Assembly: GCF_029714405.1 (NCBI RefSeq)
Contig: NZ_CP121650.1
Location: 2,175,001 to 2,239,000 of the forward strand
Length of the DNA: 64,000 nucleotides
Direction of reading: 5' to 3'
DNA from: Bradyrhizobium sp. CB82
GTDB lineage: Bacteria > Pseudomonadota > Alphaproteobacteria > Rhizobiales > Xanthobacteraceae
The notes under the pieces are model-generated. The model made no database searches and had not been told where the DNA came from. It saw nothing but the letters and a program-made list of their open reading frames with translations. A program made the translations under genes and the position numbers. Of this stretch, positions 1-8,077 are shown one piece after another; position 1 is the first letter of the stretch, and every line of letters starts with the position of its first letter.

Positions 1-11
1 GGGGAGGCGCC

Positions 12-677
12 GTGAGGATCCTGATCGTTGAAGACGATATGGCACTTGTCCGGGGTCTTTCGGCCTCGCTCAAGTCGATGGGCTTTGCGGTTGATCATGA
101 ACCGGATGGCGCCGAAGCGGCTTCAATCGCCATCTCCGAACCTTACAGCCTTGTGGTCCTCGATCTCGGCTTGCCCAATAGCTCGGGTTTTGAGGTTCTG
201 CGTCAGGTCCGCGCCAGCGGGTCGAAGGTGCCGATCATGATCTTGACAGCACGCGATGCCACCGCAGACAAGGTAAAGGGACTGGATCTCGGAGCGGACG
301 ATTACGTTCGCAAGCCGTTCGATCTGTCGGAGTTCGAAGCGCGTGTTCGCGCGCTGGTCAGGCGCGGTCAAGGTCGCACCGATCCGCTTTTGACGTGCGG
401 ATCCCTCGTGATCGATCCAGCGATGGGCCGCGCGACCCTCGGTGATAAGCCGCTTGACTTGCGCCGCCGGGAGATGGCGGTTCTGAAGATATTGATGCTT
501 CACCATGGCAAGCTAGTACTAAAGGACCGCCTTATTGCCGAGGTCTTCGGCTTCGACGAGCCGGTTGGCCCAAATGTGCTGGAGCTCTATATCGCCCGTC
601 TTCGCCAGAAACTCGGTTCTGATGGACCGAGGATCCGCACCATGCGTGGGCTCGGATATCTTCTGGAAGCACGCTGA
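12..677 (+). CDS. OmpR-family response regulator (TctD-like)
   Basis: This is a 221-residue two-domain response regulator. The receiver domain (about residues 1-115) shows the acidic pair E7-D8-D9, the phospho-acceptor D51 in the VVLDLGLP block, and the conserved Lys in DDYVRKPF. The C-terminal winged helix (about 125-220) ends in RTMRGLGYLL, typical of the OmpR/PhoB class. The start is GTG at 12, preceded by a GGGGAGG ribosome site at 1-7. The stop overlaps the start of the kinase gene (TGATG), so the two are translationally coupled. It probably controls nearby genes, and the tricarboxylate-related operon starting at 2335 is the obvious candidate. The target is inferred. Confidence 0.93.
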   Translation: MRILIVEDDMALVRGLSASLKSMGFAVDHEPDGAEAASIAISEPYSLVVLDLGLPNSSGFEVLRQVRASGSKVPIMILTARDATADKVKGLDLGADDYVRKPFDLSEFEARVRALVRRGQGRTDPLLTCGSLVIDPAMGRATLGDKPLDLRRREMAVLKILMLHHGKLVLKDRLIAEVFGFDEPVGPNVLELYIARLRQKLGSDGPRIRTMRGLGYLLEAR

Positions 678-2134
678 TGGCGAGACGTCAGCCGTCCCTC
701 AAAACCCGGTTTCTCCTCGGCCTTCTGGTTCCTGTTTCATGCCTTGCGATCGCTGTGGCGGTAGGCGGCAGCCTCGTCATCTCTCACGTGGTGGAGGTCA
801 CGCATGATCGGTTGCTGCAAGGCTCGCTGCTGACGATCGCCGAGCGTCTGGCCGTGGAGGACGGAGAGGTTACTGTCGATCTGCCGCGAGTGGCGCTGGG
901 TATGCTCGAGACGCAGTCTGACGACAGTATTTTTTACAAGGTGAGCGTGGATGGCCAGACGGTCACCGGATACAACGACCTGCCTATGCCCAAGAGTGCG
1001 GCACTTGAGCCGGAACAGCCGATGTTCTGGGATGATAACTATCGCGGCAATGCCGTCCGCATAGCTGCCGTATCACGACATGTATATGGGATCGCTAAAC
1101 CTGTCTTGGTTGCCGTAGCAGAGACTAAACACGCGCGAGACCAGCTCTGGCGCGAAATGATCCGCGAGCTTGCCTTGGCCGAGATAGTGCTCCTCGCCGT
1201 CATCGCCCTGCTCACATGGATCGCGGTCGAACGCGGGCTCGGGCCGCTTGCCCAATTGAAGCGGCAGATCGATCGCCGTGGAATCAGCGGCTCAAAAGAC
1301 TTCCAGCCGCTCGATCTGCACATGGTGCCGAAGGAGGCGCTTGCGCCCGCGCAGGCGATCAATGAACTGCTTGATCGCGTGAACTTCGCGACCCAGATCT
1401 TGCGCCAGTTTACCGCCGATGCGTCGCACCAGATGCGAACCCCGCTTGCTGCGCTAAGGACTCATCTGGATCTCCTTAAGCGTCGCTTGATTGGTTCGAG
1501 CGAGATGGCCGAGATGGTCATGGAGGTGGACACTCAGGTCGTCCGGCTGGATCGGATGATCTCGCAACTGTTGACGCTCGCCCGTGCCGACGAGGACGCA
1601 TTTGTCAGATCGCCTGCAGAGAGAATTTCGCTCGTGATGAAGGCGAAACAAGCCCTTGCGCTGCGGGCGCAAGCTGCGGCGGCTCGCAACATCGAGCTGC
1701 AGCTGGAGGTGGAGCAGGAAGAGATGTTCGTCGAAGCCAGCGAGCTTCTGGTCGACGAAATTTTGGGTAACGTGATCGACAATGCGATCCGGTACGGAGC
1801 TGCCGGCGGGGTAGTGATCGCGAGACTGTCCAGGAACGGCGAGAATGGCCTTGTGGACATCGAAGACGACGGCCCCGGAATCCCGCCGGCCGAGCGGCAG
1901 AAGGTATTCGAGCGGTTCTACAGAATCGCCCGCCCGGATGCGCCCGACGGAAGTGGCTTGGGGCTCTCCATCGTTCGCGTGTTGCTCGACCGGATGGGCG
2001 GCTCGATCGAGCTCGGCGAGGGCAAGCGCCGTAGCGGCCTCCGTGTCACGATGAAATTCCGCCTCACATCACGTTGCGATGGCCAAGACCCAATCTCGTT
2101 GCCTTGGCAGCCGCGACAGGTTGTTGACAGGTAA
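677..2134 (+). CDS. Sensor histidine kinase (TctE-like)
   Basis: This is a 485-residue membrane kinase. It has an N-terminal transmembrane segment (about 10-38), a periplasmic part resembling the sensor domain of TctE-type kinases, a second transmembrane segment (about 165-185), and a dimerisation domain with H-box FTADASHQMRTPL (His251). The ATPase domain carries an N-box (GNVIDNAIRYG), a G1 box (EDDGPGIP), an F-box (FERFYR) and a G2 box (GSGLGLSI). It overlaps the response regulator by one base. TctE relatives sense citrate and other tricarboxylates. That would fit the neighbouring aconitase/isocitrate dehydrogenase genes, but the ligand here is inferred. Confidence 0.92.
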   Translation: MARRQPSLKTRFLLGLLVPVSCLAIAVAVGGSLVISHVVEVTHDRLLQGSLLTIAERLAVEDGEVTVDLPRVALGMLETQSDDSIFYKVSVDGQTVTGYNDLPMPKSAALEPEQPMFWDDNYRGNAVRIAAVSRHVYGIAKPVLVAVAETKHARDQLWREMIRELALAEIVLLAVIALLTWIAVERGLGPLAQLKRQIDRRGISGSKDFQPLDLHMVPKEALAPAQAINELLDRVNFATQILRQFTADASHQMRTPLAALRTHLDLLKRRLIGSSEMAEMVMEVDTQVVRLDRMISQLLTLARADEDAFVRSPAERISLVMKAKQALALRAQAAAARNIELQLEVEQEEMFVEASELLVDEILGNVIDNAIRYGAAGGVVIARLSRNGENGLVDIEDDGPGIPPAERQKVFERFYRIARPDAPDGSGLGLSIVRVLLDRMGGSIELGEGKRRSGLRVTMKFRLTSRCDGQDPISLPWQPRQVVDR

Positions 2135-2227
2135 CCGCCTCTATCCTGCTCCCCAACAGTGCTGGGTTGATGCTGGCCCCTAAGCGGACGCGCAGCCATT
2201 ACGCATTTGAAAAAGTGGGAGGACGTC

Positions 2228-2287
2228 ATGGCTTTACCGACTCAGAACGGTAAGCGCATTCACAGACACCCCTCCCTCCGTGGGTAG
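2228..2287 (+). CDS. Possible 19-residue leader peptide or relic
   Basis: A short reading frame starts at ATG 2228 behind a good ribosome site (GTGGGAGGAC) and ends in TAG at 2285-2287. It sits in the 200-nt gap between the kinase gene and the aconitase-like gene. The peptide is basic (NGKRIHRH) and I do not recognise it. It may be a leader peptide, the first codons of a deleted gene, or chance. Confidence 0.25.
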   Translation: MALPTQNGKRIHRHPSLRG

Positions 2288-2334
2288 AGCCTCCGGCCTC
2301 TTGGGCCTGGCGCGTGCGGATGAGGGAGGTGATC

Positions 2335-3552
2335 ATGACGGCATTAGACAGCTTTACATGTCAGCGTACCCTCGACGTCCACGGACGGCGGTATACCTAT
2401 TTTTCATTGCCGGAAGCGGCAAAGAACGGTCTCGCAGGTATTTCACGGCTGCCTTTCTCTCTGAAAGTTCTGCTGGAGAACCTGCTGCGCTTCGAGGATG
2501 GCCAGTCGGTGACGCGAGCCAACATCGAAGCTCTGGCGAAGTGGACCGAAGACCGCGGATCGGCGGCAGCGGAGATCGGCTTCCGTCCGTCCCGTGTTCT
2601 GATACAGGATTTCACTGGCGTGCCTGCCCTGGTCGATCTTGCGGCCATGCGGGACGGCATGCAGAAGCTCGGCGGTGATCCGGCGAAGATCAATCCGCTG
2701 GTTCCGGTCGATCTCGTGATCGACCATTCCGTCGTAGTCGACCATTTCGGCAACCCGCAAGCTCTGCACGATAACGTTGCCAGGGAGTATGAGCAGAATG
2801 GCGAGCGCTACAACTTCCTGAAATGGGGGCAGGGGACGTTTGCCAATTTTCGCGTGGTGCCGCCGGGCACCGGTATTTGCCACCAGGTCAATCTCGAATA
2901 TCTGGCGCAGACGGTCTGGACCACCGAGCGCGACGGCCTTTCCATTGCCAAGACCAACTTCCTCACCGCGCTCGAAGGCGAATACGGCAAGCAAGACCAG
3001 GCCACCAAGCAATTCGCGGTCGAGGGCAAGGAGTTCAGCCACGGTCATGTCGTGATTGCCGCGGGCGGCGTCACGCCGGAAGGCGGCTGGGCGGTGCATC
3101 AGCCTTCCGGTGAGCGGCTGTCGATCTTCGACGCGGCGATGCACTACCAACGCGATAATGTGCCTCTGGTCGTGTTCGCCGGCATCGAATATGGCAACGG
3201 CTCTTCGCGCGACTGGGCCGCCAAGGGCACTAAGCTGCTCGGCGTGCGCGCCGTCATCGCGCAGAGCTTCGAGCGCATTCACCGGTCCAATCTCGTCGGC
3301 ATGGGCATCCTGCCCTTCGTCTTTGACGATGGCACCTCCTGGAAGAGCCTCGGCCTGACCGGCGCCGAGCAGGTCTCGATCAAAGGGATCGCCGACATCA
3401 CGCCCGGCCAGCGCATCACCATCGACATCACGATGGCAGATGGCACGGTGAAGCAGGTCCCACTGACCTGCCGCATCGATACGCTCGACGAGCCCAATTA
3501 CTACAAGCACGGCGGCATTCTGCCCTACGTGCTGCGCCAGCTTGCTGCGTGA
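2335..3552 (+). CDS. acnA: Internally deleted aconitate hydratase (AcnA family), catalytic core missing
   Basis: The protein is 405 residues; full AcnA is about 890-900. Residues 1 to about 190 match the AcnA N-terminus (FTGVPALVDLAAMR, PVDLVIDHSV, FLKWGQGTF, PPGTGICHQVNLEYL). A middle patch (about residues 195-240) matches the region just before the first iron-sulfur cysteine (QFAVEGKEF...GHVVIAA). The last 165 residues match the swivel domain (IEYGNGSSRDWAAKGT, QSFERIHRSNLVGMG). Two in-frame deletions have removed the DSHT segment and all three cluster cysteines; the remaining cysteines are isolated. Aconitase activity is therefore very unlikely. The reading frame is open and begins at ATG 2335 behind GGGAGGTG. 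It may be a decayed gene or a repurposed scaffold. Confidence 0.85.
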   Translation: MTALDSFTCQRTLDVHGRRYTYFSLPEAAKNGLAGISRLPFSLKVLLENLLRFEDGQSVTRANIEALAKWTEDRGSAAAEIGFRPSRVLIQDFTGVPALVDLAAMRDGMQKLGGDPAKINPLVPVDLVIDHSVVVDHFGNPQALHDNVAREYEQNGERYNFLKWGQGTFANFRVVPPGTGICHQVNLEYLAQTVWTTERDGLSIAKTNFLTALEGEYGKQDQATKQFAVEGKEFSHGHVVIAAGGVTPEGGWAVHQPSGERLSIFDAAMHYQRDNVPLVVFAGIEYGNGSSRDWAAKGTKLLGVRAVIAQSFERIHRSNLVGMGILPFVFDDGTSWKSLGLTGAEQVSIKGIADITPGQRITIDITMADGTVKQVPLTCRIDTLDEPNYYKHGGILPYVLRQLAA

Positions 3553-3586
3553 TCCTCAGGACACGATCAAACACGGGGAAACGAAC

Positions 3587-4609
3587 ATGTCAGGAAAAAT
3601 TCCGGCAACCTTGATACCTGGTGACGGGATCGGCCCAGAGATCACGGCGGCCGTGACCCGCATCTTGGATGTGCTCGGCGCGCCTTTCGAGTGGGACCTC
3701 CAGCAGGGCGGCATGGCCGGCATCCAGAGCGCGGGCGATCCCTTGCCCGGCGCGCTGATCGACAGCATCCGCCGGACCAAGCTCGCTCTGAAAGGGCCGC
3801 TGACGACGCCGGTTGGCGGCGGTTTCCGCTCGGTGAACGTGCGCCTGCGGGAAGAGTTCGGTCTCTACGCCAATCTGCGTCCGGTCAAGACGATGGTGCC
3901 CGGCGGTCGTTACGAGGACATTGACCTCGTGCTCGTCCGTGAAAACATCGAGGGTCTCTACGTCGCATTCGAGCACTTCATCCAGGTGGGCGACGATCCG
4001 CACGCGGTCGCGATCTCGTCGGGCGTCAACACCCATGCGGAAGCGCGACGTATCGTCCGCTTCGCGTTCGAGTATGCGCTCGCCCATGGCCGCAAGAAAG
4101 TGACCGTAGTTCACAAGGCCAACCTGTTGAAGGCCCTGACCGGGCTGTTCCTTCAGGCCGGCCGCGAAATCGCCAAGGAATATGAGGGGCGGATCGCGAT
4201 GGACGATCGCATCGTCGATGCCTGTGCCATGCAACTCGTGATGAACCCGTGGCAGTTCGACGTCATCGTCACCACCAATCTGTTCGGCGACATTCTGTCC
4301 GACCAGATGTCCGGCCTGGTCGGTGGTCTCGGCATGGCGCCTGGCGCCAACATCGGGGAGAAGGCTGCGATCTTCGAGGCGGTGCACGGGTCGGCACCTG
4401 ACATCGCCGGCAAGGGCATCGCCAATCCGCTCGCGCTGCTGCTCGCCGCCGGCCTCATGCTCAAGCATGTCGAGCGGGACGATCTCGCGACCAAGCTGCG
4501 AACCGCAATCGAGCAGACTTTGCAGGTCGACAATGTGCGGACAGCCGATCTCGGCGGCAAGGTCTCGACGGCTGATTTCGCCGGCGCCGTGATCAAGCGC
4601 CTGGCCTGA
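3587..4609 (+). CDS. NAD-type isocitrate dehydrogenase family
   Basis: This 340-residue member of the isocitrate/isopropylmalate dehydrogenase superfamily should oxidise and decarboxylate isocitrate to 2-oxoglutarate. Diagnostic blocks are IPGDGIGPEI at the start, the substrate-binding SVNVRLREEFGLYANLRPVK, ENIEGLY, the catalytic Lys in VVHKANLLK, metal-binding aspartates in TTNLFGDILSDQMSGLVGG, and EAVHGSAPDIAGKGIANP. The start is ATG 3587, 34 nt after the aconitase-like stop, with a GGGGAAA ribosome site. It lies between the aconitase-like gene and a ThDP decarboxylase. Homoisocitrate or tartrate dehydrogenase relatives cannot be excluded without comparison, but the sequence fits NAD-isocitrate dehydrogenase best. 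Confidence 0.85.
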   Translation: MSGKIPATLIPGDGIGPEITAAVTRILDVLGAPFEWDLQQGGMAGIQSAGDPLPGALIDSIRRTKLALKGPLTTPVGGGFRSVNVRLREEFGLYANLRPVKTMVPGGRYEDIDLVLVRENIEGLYVAFEHFIQVGDDPHAVAISSGVNTHAEARRIVRFAFEYALAHGRKKVTVVHKANLLKALTGLFLQAGREIAKEYEGRIAMDDRIVDACAMQLVMNPWQFDVIVTTNLFGDILSDQMSGLVGGLGMAPGANIGEKAAIFEAVHGSAPDIAGKGIANPLALLLAAGLMLKHVERDDLATKLRTAIEQTLQVDNVRTADLGGKVSTADFAGAVIKRLA

Positions 4610-4635
4610 CGCCGACAGACATAAAGGAGAAAGAC

Positions 4636-6288
4636 ATGGTGAAGGGCTCTGACCTGTTGGTCGCGGCATTGGAACATGAGGGCGTCGACCGGGTCTTTGG
4701 TGTTCCCGGCGAGGAGAATCTCGACGTCGTCGAGTCGCTACGCAACTCGAAGATCGAGCTGGTGCTGACGCGCCACGAGCAGGCCGCCGCGTTCATGGCC
4801 GCGACGCACGGACGACTCACCGGTCGGCCCGGCGTCTGCATCTCGACGCTAGGGCCGGGCGCGTTGAACTTCTCGACGGGTGCGGCCTACGCGCACCTCG
4901 GCGCGATGCCGATGGTGCTGCTGACGGGGCAGAAGGCGATCATGAGCAGCCGCCAGGCGCGCTTCCAGATCGTGGACGTTATCGCCTCGATGAAGCCGCT
5001 GACGAAGCTGCCGCGGCAGATCGTCAGCGCGTCCAGCATCCCAACGCTGGTGCGTGACGCCTTCCGCGTCGCTACGGAGGAGCGGCCGGGCCCGGTCCTG
5101 CTAGAACTGCCCGAAGACATCGCTGGCGACGAGGTCGAGTCGGTGCCAATGGTGCCGATCCATCCGATCGAAATACCTGTCGCGCACCGTGCGGCGCTCG
5201 ACCGCGCGGCTGAGATGATCCTGGCGGCAAAGCGCCCCCTGATCATGCTCGCGGCCGCCGCCAGCCGTCCGCGCTCGACCTTCGGCATCGCTGGCTTCGT
5301 GCGGCGCACGGGCATTCCGTTCTTCACGACGCAAATGGGCAAGGGTACCGTTCCCGGCGGCACGAACCTCTATATGGGGACCGCGGCGCTGTCGGAGCGC
5401 GACTACGTGCATGAAGCGATCGACCAGGCCGATCTAATCATTGCCATCGGCCATGACACGGTTGAGAAGCCGCCGTTCATCATGGGTCCCAAAGGACCGC
5501 AAGTCATCCACGTCAGCTACACGCCGGCGACGGTGGAGCAGGTCTACTTCCCGCATGCCGAAGTGGTCGGCGATGTCGGTCCGAGCCTGGAGCTTCTTGC
5601 CGATCGGCTCGAAGGCAAGCTGCACAATGCCAAGGCGCTGTTGCCGCTGCGCGATGGCATTCTCGGCCGCATCGCCGATCGTGCGACCGAAAGCCGCTGG
5701 CCGGTCACGCCACAGCGGCTGGTGCATGACGTTCGCCAGGTGATTCCCGAGAACGGCATCGTCGCGCTCGACAACGGCATGTACAAGATCTGGTTCGCCC
5801 GCAACTACCGGACCTATGTCGCCAACACGCTGTTGCTTGACAACGCGCTGGCCACGATGGGCGCTGGCTTGCCGTCAGCGATGATGGCGGCGATGCTCTA
5901 TCCGGACCGCCGCGTCATGGCGATCTGCGGCGACGGTGGCTTCATGATGAACAGCCAGGAGCTGGAGACGGCTGTCCGTCTCAAGCTGAATCTCGTGGTG
6001 CTGATCCTCAATGATGGCGCCTACGGCATGATCCGCTGGAAGCAGGCCGTCGACGATTTCCCGGATTTCGGTCTCACCTTCGGCAACCCGGACTTCGTCC
6101 GCTATGCCGAGTCCTACGGGGCCAAAGGCTCTCGCGTCACGTCGGTCGATGGGCTGTTGCCGACGCTGGAAGCAGCATTCAAGGGCGGCGGCGTGCATCT
6201 CGTCGATGTCGCGATCGACTATTCGGAGAACACGAAGGTCCTGGTCGACGAGCTGCGCAATCGCAAGCTCGGCGGCGAACCGATCTGA
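4636..6288 (+). CDS. ThDP-dependent acetolactate-synthase-like enzyme; candidate 2-oxoglutarate decarboxylase
   Basis: The enzyme has 550 residues and three thiamine-diphosphate enzyme domains. The N-terminal PYR domain carries the catalytic Glu (RHEQ, E48). The cofactor motif GDG...ND lies at residues 432-460. It is full length and preceded by AAAGGAG. The family is annotated as catabolic acetolactate synthase. A cyanobacterial relative annotated that way, encoded next to a succinate semialdehyde dehydrogenase, was shown to be a 2-oxoglutarate decarboxylase. Here too the next gene is an aldehyde dehydrogenase (deleted), and the previous gene makes 2-oxoglutarate. I therefore favour 2-oxoglutarate decarboxylase, giving succinate semialdehyde; this is inference. 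Acetolactate synthase is the alternative. Confidence 0.8.
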   Translation: MVKGSDLLVAALEHEGVDRVFGVPGEENLDVVESLRNSKIELVLTRHEQAAAFMAATHGRLTGRPGVCISTLGPGALNFSTGAAYAHLGAMPMVLLTGQKAIMSSRQARFQIVDVIASMKPLTKLPRQIVSASSIPTLVRDAFRVATEERPGPVLLELPEDIAGDEVESVPMVPIHPIEIPVAHRAALDRAAEMILAAKRPLIMLAAAASRPRSTFGIAGFVRRTGIPFFTTQMGKGTVPGGTNLYMGTAALSERDYVHEAIDQADLIIAIGHDTVEKPPFIMGPKGPQVIHVSYTPATVEQVYFPHAEVVGDVGPSLELLADRLEGKLHNAKALLPLRDGILGRIADRATESRWPVTPQRLVHDVRQVIPENGIVALDNGMYKIWFARNYRTYVANTLLLDNALATMGAGLPSAMMAAMLYPDRRVMAICGDGGFMMNSQELETAVRLKLNLVVLILNDGAYGMIRWKQAVDDFPDFGLTFGNPDFVRYAESYGAKGSRVTSVDGLLPTLEAAFKGGGVHLVDVAIDYSENTKVLVDELRNRKLGGEPI

Positions 6289-6298
6289 CGAGCACGCC

Positions 6299-6841
6299 AT
6301 GCTGCAGGTTGTTCAGGCGTTCGACCGGGCTCCGTTTGCCGAGGTTCCGGTCGATGATGCCGATGCGATGGAAGCAAAATTGCAAGCGGCGCTCCGCGTG
6401 CTCGCCGACCGCGACGGCTGGCCCGCGCCCGATGCGGGCGGCGCCAGGCGCGTCAGCGGCGGCGAACGCCTGTCAGAGACACTGATGCAGCCGACGGTTT
6501 TGATCGAACCGCCGCTCGGAGCCCGGGTGTCGCGCGAAGAAGTGTTTGGGCCGGTGGTCTGCGTCTACCGCTTTTCGCAGCTGGATGAGGCCATCACGCG
6601 GGCGAACTCACTGCGGGTGCCGTTCCAGGCGTGCGTGTTTAGCGAGGACATCGACGTTGCCCTGCGCGCCAGTGAACGACTCGATGCGTCCGCGGTCATG
6701 ATCAACGATCCCACCACGTTCAGGACGGACTGGATGCCGTTCGCAGGCCGCCGCGAGGCCGGCTACGGCGTTGGGGGCATTCCCTACACCATGCGCGACA
6801 TGACCCAGGAAAAATTGGTGGTGCTGCATCGCCGCGCCTGA
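6299..6841 (+). CDS. Internally deleted aldehyde dehydrogenase, catalytic core missing
   Basis: The product is about 180 residues, against roughly 470-480 in full-length relatives. The first ~43 residues match the native N-terminus of a proteobacterial aldehyde dehydrogenase. The remaining ~135 match the native C-terminus (SREEVFGPVVCVYRF, ASAVMINDPTTFRTDWMPFAG, MTQEK). About 290 residues are gone in frame, including the NAD-binding region, the catalytic Glu and the catalytic Cys, so it cannot be an active dehydrogenase. ATG 6299 lies 11 nt after the ThDP enzyme stop, as expected for an operon partner. Its full-length ancestor would have oxidised the semialdehyde made by the ThDP enzyme. Confidence 0.82.
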   Translation: MLQVVQAFDRAPFAEVPVDDADAMEAKLQAALRVLADRDGWPAPDAGGARRVSGGERLSETLMQPTVLIEPPLGARVSREEVFGPVVCVYRFSQLDEAITRANSLRVPFQACVFSEDIDVALRASERLDASAVMINDPTTFRTDWMPFAGRREAGYGVGGIPYTMRDMTQEKLVVLHRRA

Positions 6842-6883
6842 GCCCCTCGCAGGCCATTTGACGATACCCGGAGGAGCAGAAAC

Positions 6884-8077
6884 ATGATCGGGAAATTCAC
6901 CTTTCAGGCCCCGTCGAACATCATGTTCGAGGCCGGTGCCTCGCGAAAAATCAACGAGCTGGTTACGAGCTACGGCGCACGGCGCGTAATGCTGGTGACC
7001 GACAAGGGGGTGCGGGGCGCCGGATTGACCAAAGACGCCGAGGCATCGCTCTCGGCAGCCGGCGTCGAGCTCAGCATATTCGATGACGTAGTCGCCGACC
7101 CGTCGTCCCATATCGTGGAAGCGGCTGCGGATGCGTGTCGGGCTGGTCAGATCGAGTTGGTGCTCTCGATCGGCGGGGGCAGCGCACTCGACACCGCAAA
7201 GCTCGTGGCCTATCTCGCCCGGACGCCGGATCGTCTCGACGACATCTACGGCGTCGGTCTGGCGAAAGGAAAACGCCTGCCGCTGCTACTGGTGCCGACG
7301 ACGGCCGGGACCGGCTCCGAGGTGACGCCGATCGCGATCGTCACGACGCCGACCACGGAGAAGAAGGGGGTTGTGTCGCCGGTCCTGATCCCGGACTGGG
7401 CAATCCTCGATCCCGAGCTGACCCTTGGTCTGTCGGCGCCAGTGACCGCCGCGACCGGCATCGATGCCATGGTACATGCGATCGAGGCCTATACCAGCAA
7501 GGTCAAGAAGAACCCGATGTCCGACCAGCTCGCGCGCCAGGCGCTGGCTTTGTTGTCGGCCAATGTGCGGCGTGTCTGCGAGAATGGGAAAGATCTCGAA
7601 GCCCGTTCGGAGATGCTGCTCGGCTCGATGCTCGCCGGCATGGCCTTCGCCAATGCGCCAGTCGCTGCCGTTCACGCGCTCGCTTATCCGATCGGGGCGA
7701 TCTTCCACGTGCCGCACGGTCTGTCGAATGCGCTCGTGCTGCGCCATGTACTGGAGTTCAACCTGACCGCGGCCGAGCCGTTCTATGCGGAGCTCGCCGA
7801 GATCGTGAAGCCGGGCCTGCGCGGCAGCGTGCCTGAGAAGGCGCGGGCCTTCATCGACGAAATGACGTCGATCGGCCGCGATTGCCAGGTGCCAGGATCG
7901 CTGGCGGCGGTCGGGATCGGCCGCGACGATCTGAAGAAGCTCGCGGAAGACGCGATGAAGCAGACGCGCCTCTTGGTCAATAACCCCAGGGAGCTGACAC
8001 TAGACGACGCGTACGCGATCTACAGCGCCGCCTTCGGTGACGGTAGCAACCGTTATGTTCAGGTTGCCCATGACTGA
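6884..8077 (+). CDS. Iron-type alcohol dehydrogenase (group III); candidate 4-hydroxybutyrate dehydrogenase
   Basis: The protein is 397 residues. The NAD-binding signature is IGGGSALDTAK and the threonine-rich block is VPTTAGTGSEVT. Predicted metal ligands are D194, H198, H264 and H278 (GIDAMVHAIEAY; AVHALAYPIG...HVPHG). The second histidine often seen in the HxxxH pair is a Tyr here (ALAYPIG). The start is ATG 6884 behind GGAGGAG. Placed between a semialdehyde-producing ThDP enzyme and PHA genes, it may reduce succinate semialdehyde to 4-hydroxybutyrate. The substrate is inferred; other 1,3- or 1,4-functional alcohols are possible. Its last codons overlap the PhaE start. Confidence 0.85.
   Translation: MIGKFTFQAPSNIMFEAGASRKINELVTSYGARRVMLVTDKGVRGAGLTKDAEASLSAAGVELSIFDDVVADPSSHIVEAAADACRAGQIELVLSIGGGSALDTAKLVAYLARTPDRLDDIYGVGLAKGKRLPLLLVPTTAGTGSEVTPIAIVTTPTTEKKGVVSPVLIPDWAILDPELTLGLSAPVTAATGIDAMVHAIEAYTSKVKKNPMSDQLARQALALLSANVRRVCENGKDLEARSEMLLGSMLAGMAFANAPVAAVHALAYPIGAIFHVPHGLSNALVLRHVLEFNLTAAEPFYAELAEIVKPGLRGSVPEKARAFIDEMTSIGRDCQVPGSLAAVGIGRDDLKKLAEDAMKQTRLLVNNPRELTLDDAYAIYSAAFGDGSNRYVQVAHD

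Noticed and set aside
2443..3510. Long minus-strand open frame across the aconitase-like gene
   Set aside because: Antisense shadow caused by high GC; no recognisable protein.
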